The position numbers and the translations under genes were made by a program. DNA of 11,812 bases. Source: an uncultured Eubacteriales bacterium. GTDB lineage: Bacteria > Bacillota_A > Clostridia > Oscillospirales > CAG-272. The stretch spans positions 1-11,812 of the forward strand of contig USKS01000021.1 of the NCBI GenBank assembly GCA_900555345.1, given 5' to 3'. How positions within the stretch are numbered: position 1 is the first letter of the stretch; every line of letters starts with the position of its first letter. The notes beneath the pieces are model-generated. The model saw only the letters and a list, made by a program, of their open reading frames with translations. It ran no database searches and was not told the DNA's origin. Shown here in pieces: positions 1 to 7,048 of this stretch.

Positions 1-506
1 CGAACGCCCTCTTCGCAGTCTGTTATAAGTATCGTTTCAAAGCGGTTGAGCACCTCAAGGGCAATGGTGATGCCGAGACGGTCAGCTTCGTCGCCGACAA
101 CCTTCATGCCTTCAACTGCGCGTGCCCACAGCGCCTCTTTGTCAAGGTCGACAAAGTCGTAGGGCCAGCAGTTGTAAAGCGCGCCGATGAGGATCTTGCA
201 GTCGATCTTCTTCATCTGATGCATTATGTCGCAGAGGAACTTTATGCCTGCTTTGCGGATCTCGGGGTCCGCGCTTGAAACGTCCTTGTCACGGGGAGGT
301 CCCAGATTTGCGGAGATCTCAAGTCCCAGCTCTTTTGCGGTGTCGCGAAGCTTTGAAAGCTCAGTGTCGCTCATGCCTACAAGATCGCCGGCGCCGATCT
401 CAAGCACGTCCATGCCCGCGTTTTTTGCCTTGTGACAGAGAGCGCAGTAGTCGCCGCCCCACTCGCCGTTTTTTGACCAGTAAGAATATAGTGTGCCGTA
501 TTTCAT
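1..506 (-). CDS. D-allulose (psicose)/D-tagatose 3-epimerase family protein, partial (C-terminus off the left edge)
   Basis: The first 168 residues of a sugar isomerase/epimerase of the TIM-barrel (AP-endonuclease-2-like) superfamily; family members are about 290 residues, so roughly 120 are missing. Known members interconvert D-fructose and D-allulose, or epimerise D-tagatose or L-ribulose, at C3 using a divalent metal. Visible matches to this family from memory are the start MKYGTLYSYW, the DVLEIGA strand near residue 33, DPEIRKAG near 81, GALYNCWPYD near 108 and the hallmark EVLNRFE at 151-157, whose Glu151 is the expected catalytic metal ligand. The other ligands (Asp, His, second Glu) lie outside the window, so substrate cannot be decided. 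The start is set by an AAAGGA site at 518-523, 11 nt away. It lies 40 bp downstream of the dockerin-DUF4838 gene on the same strand, which suggests co-transcription and a role in cytoplasmic processing of a ketose. Family call is firm; exact sugar is inference. Confidence 0.9.
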   Translation of the reverse strand, partial: MKYGTLYSYWSKNGEWGGDYCALCHKAKNAGMDVLEIGAGDLVGMSDTELSKLRDTAKELGLEISANLGPPRDKDVSSADPEIRKAGIKFLCDIMHQMKKIDCKILIGALYNCWPYDFVDLDKEALWARAVEGMKVVGDEADRLGITIALEVLNRFETILITDCEEGV

Positions 507-546
507 ATTTTTTGTATCCTTTCGGTTTTGATTTTCTTTTTTATGT

Positions 547-2607
547 TCAGCGGCTTCCGCTGATGCCGTAAACCAGCTCCATGGGCGAGACGCTTATATC
601 AAACGCTTTTGATATGCCGTTTTCGGAATAGTTCACGGGGATATTGTTTTCGTTGATATAATCGTAGACCTCCCGCCAGCCCTTTTCAAACGCGGCTTTT
701 TGCTCCTCGCTGCCGTTTATACAGTCGCGCTCATACGTTGCGCTGTATCCGAGGAAAAGCATGTGCATAGAGAGACGCTTTATGTTTTCGCGCTCTCGCT
801 CGGTTCTTGCAAGAGATGAGGCGCTTTTAAACAGAGCCTGCATTTCGTCGAATTTTTCTGCAAAATCACTTTTTTTGTATATGTCAAAGGGCTGGTCGTA
901 GTCGTTGAGGACGCAGCCGTCAACGCCGGCTTCGGTCAGCATATCCATATACTGCCATATGTATATCCAGCCGTAACCGTAATAGTATCTGAGAAATTCC
1001 TTTGCCTTCTGTTCGTATTCATCTCGGCTCATATCGGCGTTCCACATAAGCTCGCTTATGAGATACGCGTCAAGATCCTCAAAGGAAGAACCGACGGTCC
1101 CCACTACATAGAAGCCCTTTGCTCCGTTGTCGCTGAACCACTTGAAATCGTCATACAGCTTGAAATAGTTGGGCTGCGGGCAGAGCAGATAGTATATGTT
1201 CGTAGGGTAGTACCAAATGTAGATGTTCTTGCATTTCTCGGCCCAGCCGGCGAAATATGCTTCGTCTATCTTATTTGAGCCCATAAGAGAGTCGTTGAAG
1301 TTTATTTTTTCTTTTTCGGAGCATTCTCCCGAGCCTATGGCGTGGGAGGTGCAGCCGTTCCAACAGTACAGAAGCACAATATCGTCGTTGAGCGCCGTTT
1401 TTTCGGGCGGCTTTCTGACGGAGGCGTATGCGTTTGTAACGACTGTGATCTTGGGATAGTCCTCATGCAGCGCGTCATCGATCTTATTAACGAAGCGGGC
1501 AAGTATGCCGGAGTAGCTCTTCTCCTGCCGCAGAACTTTTCCGCATAAACGGCATTGACAGTACACTTCGTCCGATGCATAGGAGCAGGAGATCTGCGTA
1601 ATGCTTTTGCCTATCTCCTCTCCCGAGGCAAGGCGGTCGGAGATAAGCTTCTTCATGTTTTTCAGACAAACGTTGAATGTGTCGGAGTTCGACAGGCAGC
1701 GCGCTGTGGTGTTGCCTATCTCGTCTTTCGGAATAAACACGTCAAAGGAATGCGCGTTGGCAAACGTGCGGCATATCCCCCAGCCGTATTTCGGATTCTG
1801 CATGGACGGCTGGTCGGTACAGCCGTTCAGCTTGCGCTTAATAACGGTGGAGTACAGATATTTGTCCGCATAGGAATTTATGCAGTTGCTGCGGCAGTCA
1901 AATGACGGAACCTCGCGCAGCTCGGTGCCGCTCTTAATATCGGTCGTTTTGCCGTATGAAAGCTCGTAGTCGTCATATGTATAGAAGCGGTAGCCCCAAA
2001 GATCTTCAAGTATGGTATAGACCGCATACATACAGCCGCGCTTTGCGCCCGCGCGAATGTATACGCTGCCGTCCTTTACGTTGATCGTAAAGCCGTCGTC
2101 GCCGAGCTCTCCCGCTTCATCCTCGGAGAGGATAAAGCAGTGTGCGCCTGCGCTTCTCTCGGAGACTACGGACAAGGTGCTGCCGTCACCCTCTTTTGCG
2201 TATTTCGCAAGCTCCTCCGCGGCAAAACGCATATTGTCATTATCGGGGGAGCTCACGACTATCTCATAGCCGTCAATACTTTCGCCGTCAACGGTAAAGC
2301 CTTTCCAGCCGAAGCTTTCGGGATAATCATTTTCGAGGGATATTATGCCTACAAGTCCGTATCTGAGCAGATATACATCCAAAGCGTTTGCCGATCCGTC
2401 GCGGTTTATATCCGCACCGTAAAGTTCGCTCTCCGATATCATTCCGACGCAGGCACGCCTCAGAAGCAGGCAGTCAAGTGCGTCCACCTTTCCGTCTCCG
2501 TTGAAGTCTCCGGTCATATACAGCGAAGAGGCGCCCGCGGGGGCGGCGAACGCAAGGCATGCCGCCGCAAGGGATACCGCAAGTATGAAAGAAATGAATT
2601 TTTTCAT
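547..2607 (-). CDS. Secreted dockerin type I + DUF4838 protein, putative glycoside-active enzyme
   Basis: A 686-residue exported protein. Residues 1-27 form a signal peptide (KK, hydrophobic core, cleavage probably after AGA). Residues about 33-90 are a type I dockerin with two complete calcium loops, DFNGDGKVDALD and DINRDGSANALD, both with Ala-Leu at loop positions 10-11; dockerins bind cohesins on scaffoldin or cell-surface proteins. Residues about 112-215 resemble the small alpha/beta domain that precedes the catalytic barrel in alpha-glucuronidase and GH20-like proteins (MRFAAEELAKYAKE, then GYRFYTYDDYEL). Residues about 330-560 match DUF4838: the YCQCRLC cysteine motif at 349-355, a NAYASVRKPPEK strand, NIYIWYYPTNIYYLLCPQPN and LISELMWNADM. 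The activity of DUF4838 is not established as far as I know; hydrolysis of a plant or host glycan is inference. An AAAGGA site at 2616-2621 fixes the start. It is first in a two-gene operon with a ketose epimerase. Confidence 0.93.
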   Translation of the reverse strand: MKKFISFILAVSLAAACLAFAAPAGASSLYMTGDFNGDGKVDALDCLLLRRACVGMISESELYGADINRDGSANALDVYLLRYGLVGIISLENDYPESFGWKGFTVDGESIDGYEIVVSSPDNDNMRFAAEELAKYAKEGDGSTLSVVSERSAGAHCFILSEDEAGELGDDGFTINVKDGSVYIRAGAKRGCMYAVYTILEDLWGYRFYTYDDYELSYGKTTDIKSGTELREVPSFDCRSNCINSYADKYLYSTVIKRKLNGCTDQPSMQNPKYGWGICRTFANAHSFDVFIPKDEIGNTTARCLSNSDTFNVCLKNMKKLISDRLASGEEIGKSITQISCSYASDEVYCQCRLCGKVLRQEKSYSGILARFVNKIDDALHEDYPKITVVTNAYASVRKPPEKTALNDDIVLLYCWNGCTSHAIGSGECSEKEKINFNDSLMGSNKIDEAYFAGWAEKCKNIYIWYYPTNIYYLLCPQPNYFKLYDDFKWFSDNGAKGFYVVGTVGSSFEDLDAYLISELMWNADMSRDEYEQKAKEFLRYYYGYGWIYIWQYMDMLTEAGVDGCVLNDYDQPFDIYKKSDFAEKFDEMQALFKSASSLARTERERENIKRLSMHMLFLGYSATYERDCINGSEEQKAAFEKGWREVYDYINENNIPVNYSENGISKAFDISVSPMELVYGISGSR

Positions 2608-2633
2608 TGATATGATCCTTTCGGTATGCAGAG

Positions 2634-2666
2634 GTGAGATAAGGCCGTGCAGAAAACAAATCTCAC
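2634..2666 (-). promoter_or_regulatory. Inverted repeat in the 5' leader of the dockerin gene
   Basis: GTGAGAT at 2634-2640 and ATCTCAC at 2660-2666 are perfect 7-base arms separated by 19 bases. They sit just downstream of the predicted start of the - strand transcript (about 2673) and upstream of the gene's RBS. The pair could be a 5'-end mRNA hairpin or an operator bound by a regulator. No known regulator motif is recognised. Confidence 0.4.
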
Positions 2667-2679
2667 ATATATATACTAT

Positions 2680-2708
2680 ATTGTATTACATTTATTTCCC
2701 GTTTTCAA
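2680..2708 (-). promoter_or_regulatory. Sigma-A promoter of the dockerin/epimerase operon
   Basis: On the - strand TTGAAA (2708-2703) is followed after exactly 17 bp by TACAAT (2685-2680), in an A+T-rich stretch. This predicts transcription from about 2673 and a leader of about 65 nt before the ATG at 2607. It points away from the + strand promoter at 2762-2790, so the two units share a divergent control region. Confidence 0.7.
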
Positions 2709-2761
2709 TAGTCTGCGGCGTCATTTGCAAAGATTTTTGCCGACTCATCGTTTGACATATG

Positions 2762-2790
2762 TTGACAAATTATTACCATTAGTGTATGAT
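2762..2790 (+). promoter_or_regulatory. Sigma-A promoter of the histidine phosphatase gene
   Basis: A perfect -35 box TTGACA (2762-2767), a 17 bp spacer and TATGAT (2785-2790). The predicted transcript starts near 2797, which leaves about 50 nt before the preferred ATG at 2847. A second TTGACA at 2752-2757 lies exactly 10 bp upstream but has no -10 box at the right distance. Confidence 0.8.
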
Positions 2791-2830
2791 ATAAATACAG
2801 ATATTATTTGTATTATCTAAGTTCAAGCGG

Positions 2831-2836
2831 AAAGGA
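2831..2836 (+). promoter_or_regulatory. Ribosome binding site that decides the phosphatase start
   Basis: AAAGGA 10 nt before ATG 2847 and 4 nt before ATG 2841. Other genes here use AAAGGA 8-13 nt from the start, which favours 2847. A TTG in the same frame at 2808 has no RBS and lies too near the predicted transcription start. Confidence 0.65.
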
Positions 2837-2846
2837 CGGTATGTAT

Positions 2847-3587
2847 ATGGCTGAAAAACGCAGTGCATACCGTTGCAAAGGCGGCATGACATTTTGCAGC
2901 CGCCCGATCGTTTTCTGCACGCCTGTCCAGGCTGCCTGCCTTCTCGGACGCACAAGACAGCTCATGCTTTTCGTGCGGCACGGCGCGACAGAGTGGAACA
3001 CCCTTTCCAAACTGCAGGGCAGAGTGGATATTCCGCTTTGCGAAGAGGGGCTGCACCAGGCGGAAAAGTGCGCCGATTTTATTGAAAAAGCAGTGCACGG
3101 AAAGCTGCCGCTCAAAGGCATATATTGCTCTCCGCTGTCGCGGGCATACGATACCGCGTCAGTAATAGGCAAAGCGCTTGAGTATCCCGAGCCGTTCGTA
3201 GTCGACGGGCTCATCGAGAGGGAATACGGCTCTCTCACCGGCATGACATATGCCGAGAGAAAGAAAAAATACAAAAGCCCGAGCGATTATCCCGACGATA
3301 TGGAGACAATACCCGATACAACGGCGAGAATTAAACGGGTGGTGGGAGAGATCCGCCGATTTGAAGGCAGCGGCATTTCCATTGTGGTGACCCACGGCGG
3401 AGTGCTGAACGCTCTGTTTTCCGGCATAACGAGAGGGCGCGCCGGCTGCAACGGAAATATAACGGCAAACTGCGCCGTGGCAATGGCGGCAGTGGGATGC
3501 GACGACATAATTCCTCTTGTATACAACCTCGGCGGCGCGGATTTTTCAAAGTATATGAGCGAGCTTATAGCATATATCGGCAAATAA
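2847..3587 (+). CDS. Histidine phosphatase (phosphoglycerate mutase-like) family protein
   Basis: A 246-residue cytoplasmic phosphatase of the branch that includes broad-specificity phosphatases, CobC-type phosphatases and cofactor-dependent phosphoglycerate mutases. The catalytic motif LFVRHGATEWN gives the phosphohistidine at His45 with Arg44; SPLSRA (95-100) supplies a second Arg; EREYGSLTG (124-132) holds the likely acid Glu; and VTHGGVLNAL (181-190) holds the second His. All core residues are present. The substrate cannot be read from sequence. The domain begins only at about residue 39: the preceding stretch contains four Cys residues, has no signal peptide and is not recognised. A start at the Met beginning MLFVRHG (2964) would remove it but has no RBS, and ATG 2841 is the main alternative. 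The gene is monocistronic, with its own promoter and a terminator 45 bp after the stop. Confidence 0.92.
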   Translation: MAEKRSAYRCKGGMTFCSRPIVFCTPVQAACLLGRTRQLMLFVRHGATEWNTLSKLQGRVDIPLCEEGLHQAEKCADFIEKAVHGKLPLKGIYCSPLSRAYDTASVIGKALEYPEPFVVDGLIEREYGSLTGMTYAERKKKYKSPSDYPDDMETIPDTTARIKRVVGEIRRFEGSGISIVVTHGGVLNALFSGITRGRAGCNGNITANCAVAMAAVGCDDIIPLVYNLGGADFSKYMSELIAYIGK

Positions 3588-3631
3588 CAAAAGTGCATTT
3601 TTCGCCGAGGCGGCGGAATTCATTAAATAAC

Positions 3632-3665
3632 AAAATCCCGTCGGCATTTTGCCGACGGGATTTTT
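3632..3665. terminator. Bidirectional rho-independent terminator
   Basis: An 11-bp perfect stem ATCCCGTCGGC (3635-3645) / GCCGACGGGAT (3651-3661) with a 5-base loop, flanked by an A-run on the left and a T-run on the right. It therefore works in both directions and sits between the convergent phosphatase (+, ends 3587) and aminopeptidase (-, ends 3703) genes. Confidence 0.95.
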
Positions 3666-3702
3666 GCGCGGTGCCGAGGGCGCCGCGCTTCTTTTTTTAT
3701 TC

Positions 3703-4941
3703 TTATTTTGCCCAGGTACCGTTTCTGAATACGGGGACGGCGGTGCCGTCGGCAAGGTAACCGGTGATGTCAAGATCGTCGGAGCCGACCATGAAGTCAA
3801 CGTGGATTATGGAGTCGTTAACGCCCAGAGCATAAATTTCCTCGTCGGTCATGTCGATAAAGCCCTCGATAACATCGTCAAAGCCCATGCCCACTGCCAC
3901 GTGGCAGCATGCGTTCTCGTCAAACAGGGTGTTACAGAAAAGCAGGCCGGAGCGGTTTATGGGAGACTCCTTGGGAACGAGCGCGACCTCGCCCAGCATG
4001 GAAGCGCCCTCGTCCATGGCGAACATCTTTTCGAGAATTTCCTGACCCTTTTCAGCCTTGCAGCCGCAGACCTTGCCGTCCTTAAAGTCAACACAGAAGT
4101 TTTCTATAAGCTGACCCGACCAGCTAAGCGGCTTTGTCGCTACAAGTCTGCCCTCGCATTTGCCTCTCATGGGGCTTGTGTATACTTCCTCCGTGGGCAT
4201 GTTGGGAACATAGTGTGCGCCGTTCAGATGGTTAACGTCGCCTGCGCCGCCCCAGTGTGCCTGAGGAATAAGCTCAACGGAAAAGTCGGTTCCGTTTGCG
4301 CTCTTGTACTCAAGGCGGGTAAAGTGCTGATCGTTGAGCCATTTTGCGTGGGTCTCGATCTCCGTTGTGTGCTTTTTCCAAACGGCAACTGGGTCGTCGC
4401 CGCAGTCGAAGTACATGCAGGAGAAAATAGCGTCCCAAAGCTTTGCGACGGCGGTCTCCTCGTCATCGTCGGGGAATACCTTCTTAGCCCACTTGGGTGA
4501 TGCAGCTGCAACGATGAGCCACTGATGCTTGCCGTCGATCTCGTCGCGGTACTTCTTGAGCACGGACATACGGCTTCTCGTCACAGAGGAAAGCAGCTCG
4601 GGGGAGATGCCGCTCAGCGCATCGGGATCGGAGGACTCAATAAATATGCGGCAGGGGAAGTCGACCGTCATCTGACGTGCCTTCTCCTCCTCCCAGGGGA
4701 GAACGGTGCCGAGAGTTTCCTCACTTGCATATGTGTAGTGCAGTCTTGAAGCTTCGTCGCACAGCCAGTCAATGCGGACAAACTTTGCGCCTGCCTTGTA
4801 GCATTCCTCCTCAACCGCAAGCGCGAGGGGAACCTGGTCTATGCCTACGTTCAGAAGCACTGTCTGACCGGGCTGCACGTTTGCACCGATGTGTACGATG
4901 ACCTCGGCGTATTTTTGGATTTTTTCTTTGCTGAGTTCCAT
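3703..4941 (-). CDS. Aminopeptidase, peptidase family M29 (AmpS/PepS/AmpT type)
   Basis: A 412-residue cytoplasmic metallo-aminopeptidase of the usual family length, expected to remove N-terminal residues from peptides with a two-metal (Zn or Co) centre. Ligand motifs are in the right order: MPTEEVYTSP (Glu251/252), LGEVALV (Glu318), NTLFDENACCH (His347) and IIHVDFMVGS (His380, Asp382). The spacing agrees with published AmpS-type enzymes with a +2 offset. Oddly, the position seven residues after His347, where family members I know have an active-site Tyr, is Phe354. GKCEGRLVATKPLSWSGQ is another family landmark. There is no signal peptide. AAAGGA at 4951-4956 (9 nt spacing) supports the start. 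It lies 48 bp downstream of the ABC-F gene and ends before the shared terminator, so it is probably the last gene of that transcript. Confidence 0.95.
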   Translation of the reverse strand: MELSKEKIQKYAEVIVHIGANVQPGQTVLLNVGIDQVPLALAVEEECYKAGAKFVRIDWLCDEASRLHYTYASEETLGTVLPWEEEKARQMTVDFPCRIFIESSDPDALSGISPELLSSVTRSRMSVLKKYRDEIDGKHQWLIVAAASPKWAKKVFPDDDEETAVAKLWDAIFSCMYFDCGDDPVAVWKKHTTEIETHAKWLNDQHFTRLEYKSANGTDFSVELIPQAHWGGAGDVNHLNGAHYVPNMPTEEVYTSPMRGKCEGRLVATKPLSWSGQLIENFCVDFKDGKVCGCKAEKGQEILEKMFAMDEGASMLGEVALVPKESPINRSGLLFCNTLFDENACCHVAVGMGFDDVIEGFIDMTDEEIYALGVNDSIIHVDFMVGSDDLDITGYLADGTAVPVFRNGTWAK

Positions 4942-4989
4942 AATTATATATCCTTTCTTTTTGTAAAATCAAATTTATATAGGCTTTTG

Positions 4990-6948
4990 CTATTCTTCCA
5001 TATCGTCTGCAACGGAGAAGCTTTCCTGCTCCTCGTATAGCTGCATGAGCCTGTCCTCAACGGTAATGCGGCGATCGTCAAGCTCTCCCGCACGGACATA
5101 GTCCGTTGCGGCGTCGCCGAAAAGCTCGTCGGTGATGTTCGCAAGCTCGGCTTCAAGCCCGGCAATTTCCGCCTCCACCTTTCTGCGGTATGCTGCCTCG
5201 CGGCGTCTCTGTGAGGCATCGGCCTTTCTTTGCAGATATGCTTCCTTTCCGCCTGCGGCGCTTTGCACCGCGGCGGGCGTGCTGCCCGATGCAGCGGGTG
5301 CAGCACTGCGTTTTATTGCAGCCGCGTCAGGGCTGCGTCCCTCAAGGGACATTTCGTAGTCATCGAAATCCGTATAGCTCGCAAACGGAGCGTCAAGGCA
5401 GATTATGCGGGTGGCAAGTCTGCGCGTAAAGTAGCGGTCATGGCTTACGGCGATTATGGTGCCGTCAAACTCCGCAAGCGCCGCCTCCAGCGCCTCGCGC
5501 GAGGGTATGTCCAGGTGGTTCGTCGGCTCGTCGAGAATGAGAACATTCATTTTCGACATTATAAGCTTCGCAAGAGTCAGTCTTGCGCGCTCTCCGCCGG
5601 ACAGCACCGAAACTTCTTTCAGAATATCGTCTCCGCGGAACATGAACGCCGCAAGCGTGCTTCGTATCTGCGTCTGTGTTGCCGCGGGGTATGCGTCCCA
5701 CAGTTCGTCAAGCACGGTCTTGTGTTCGTCCAGCTGCTGGTTTTCCTGATCGTAGTAGCCTATGTGGACGTTGTATCCGAACTCGGCTTTGCCGCCGGTC
5801 TGACAAAGCTTGCCGAGAAGAATTTTCAAAAGCGTTGACTTTCCGCAGCCGTTTGAGCCCGCAATGAAAAGATGCTCGCGCTTTTTCACCTCAAAGCTCA
5901 CGTTTGAAAATACCTGCTTTTCACCGAAAGACATTGAAAGGTTTTTAACGCTCAGTACATCGTTGCCGCTTTCTCCCGCCGCGCCGAACGAAAAGCTTAT
6001 GGCTTTGGGTGCGTCCTTGGGGCGCTCCACCTTTTCCATACGTTCGATGGCTTTTTCGCGGCTTTCCGCCGCAATGATGTTGCGCTCTCTGTTCCAGCGG
6101 CGCTGCTGCTCGATATATGCTTCGAGCCGCGCGATCTCTTTTTGCTGAAGCTCCCAACGCTTCATATCCGACTTGCGCTTTTCCTCTTTCCGCTTTACGA
6201 ACTCGGTATACGCGCATTTGTAAAGCGCTGCGTGGTGGTGCTCAATGTCAAGAGTCTTGTTCGTGACCTTGTCGAGAAAATAGCGGTCGTGGCTGACGAC
6301 TATGAGAGTTTTCTTATAAGCCGAGAGATGCCCCTCGAGCCATATCATGGTTTTTGTATCCAGATGGTTTGTAGGCTCGTCCAGCATGAGGATATCCGGC
6401 TCTCTGAAAAGCAGCCTCGCAAGCTCAAGGCGCGTGCGCTGACCGCCGGAAAGACTGCCTACTTTCATTTCAAGCATGGAGTCTTCAAAGCCGAGGCCGC
6501 GCAAAAGGCTGCGGCAGCGGGACTTGTACTCAAGTCCGCCTGCAGAAATGAACCGCTCGTTCGTCCGCGTAAACTCGCCGCAGACGCGCGCTGCCTCACT
6601 CTCGTCGGCGCTCTGAAGCGCCGCCTCAAGCTCCGCAAGCTTTGCTTCAAGTCTGCAAAGCTCCGGCACGGCACCGTACATGTGTGAAAGAACGGTGTCG
6701 TCGCGCACGGCTGTGTCAAAGGCGTCGTTCTGCTCCATCATACCGACGGTGCGGTCCTTCGCGATATATATTTCGCCGCTGTCCGGCGAAAGCTTTCCGC
6801 AGAGCAGCCTGAGAAGCGTTGATTTGCCGCTGCCGTTGACTCCGACTATACCAAGACGGTCGCCTTCTTCAACGGAAAAGCTTATGTCGGTCAGTATTTC
6901 TTTTATCCCTATGCCCAGCGACAGGGAATTTACCGATAGTGTTATCAT
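4990..6948 (-). CDS. ABC-F family ATPase (ribosome-associated translation factor, YdiF/Uup-like)
   Basis: 652 residues, two ABC domains in one chain and no membrane segment, which defines the ABC-F class; such proteins act on the ribosome (rescue of stalled states, or antibiotic protection in some members) rather than in transport. Domain 1: Walker A GVNGSGKST (36-44), signature LSGGQ (166-170), Walker B LMLDEPTNHLD (187-197), SHDRYF (219-224). Domain 2: Walker A GSNGCGKST (364-372), LSGGE (449-453), LILDEPTNHLD (470-480), SHDRYF (502-507). The charged inter-domain linker (about 250-312) is the part that reaches toward the P-site tRNA. Residues about 540-566 are Ala/Ser/Pro-rich and 568-645 form a predicted coiled coil, as in YdiF/Uup types. 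All catalytic motifs are intact. Nothing in the sequence shows whether it confers resistance. The RBS is weak (GGAG 16 nt away), unlike its neighbours. Confidence 0.95.
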   Translation of the reverse strand: MITLSVNSLSLGIGIKEILTDISFSVEEGDRLGIVGVNGSGKSTLLRLLCGKLSPDSGEIYIAKDRTVGMMEQNDAFDTAVRDDTVLSHMYGAVPELCRLEAKLAELEAALQSADESEAARVCGEFTRTNERFISAGGLEYKSRCRSLLRGLGFEDSMLEMKVGSLSGGQRTRLELARLLFREPDILMLDEPTNHLDTKTMIWLEGHLSAYKKTLIVVSHDRYFLDKVTNKTLDIEHHHAALYKCAYTEFVKRKEEKRKSDMKRWELQQKEIARLEAYIEQQRRWNRERNIIAAESREKAIERMEKVERPKDAPKAISFSFGAAGESGNDVLSVKNLSMSFGEKQVFSNVSFEVKKREHLFIAGSNGCGKSTLLKILLGKLCQTGGKAEFGYNVHIGYYDQENQQLDEHKTVLDELWDAYPAATQTQIRSTLAAFMFRGDDILKEVSVLSGGERARLTLAKLIMSKMNVLILDEPTNHLDIPSREALEAALAEFDGTIIAVSHDRYFTRRLATRIICLDAPFASYTDFDDYEMSLEGRSPDAAAIKRSAAPAASGSTPAAVQSAAGGKEAYLQRKADASQRRREAAYRRKVEAEIAGLEAELANITDELFGDAATDYVRAGELDDRRITVEDRLMQLYEEQESFSVADDMEE

Positions 6949-6988
6949 TATATCTGTCTTTTTTCTCCGTGATGTATCTCACTTTCTT

Positions 6989-7004
6989 CGGCGCGTGAGC
7001 GCCG
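6989..7004. other. GC hairpin in the membrane protein-ABC-F intergenic leader
   Basis: CGGCGC (6989-6994) and GCGCCG (6999-7004) form a 6-bp stem with a 4-base loop in the 100 bp between the two - strand genes. No T-run follows on either strand, so it is not a terminator. On the - strand transcript it lies about 40 nt upstream of the ABC-F start and could affect mRNA stability or translation. Confidence 0.35.
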
Positions 7005-7048
7005 CTTTCAGGTCGGCGGAACCGTGTGGCGACGCCCGATGACCCGAA

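Noticed and set aside
2668..2682. ATATATATACTATAT as a repeat
   Set aside because: It is simple A+T-rich sequence next to the - strand promoter and needs no other explanation.
2808..2846. TTG start for the histidine phosphatase
   Set aside because: No RBS, only about 10 nt from the predicted transcription start; ATG 2847 has a well-placed AAAGGA.
3649..4500. 283-codon + strand open frame opposite the aminopeptidase
   Set aside because: It is a shadow of a well-conserved M29 gene on the - strand and starts inside the terminator.
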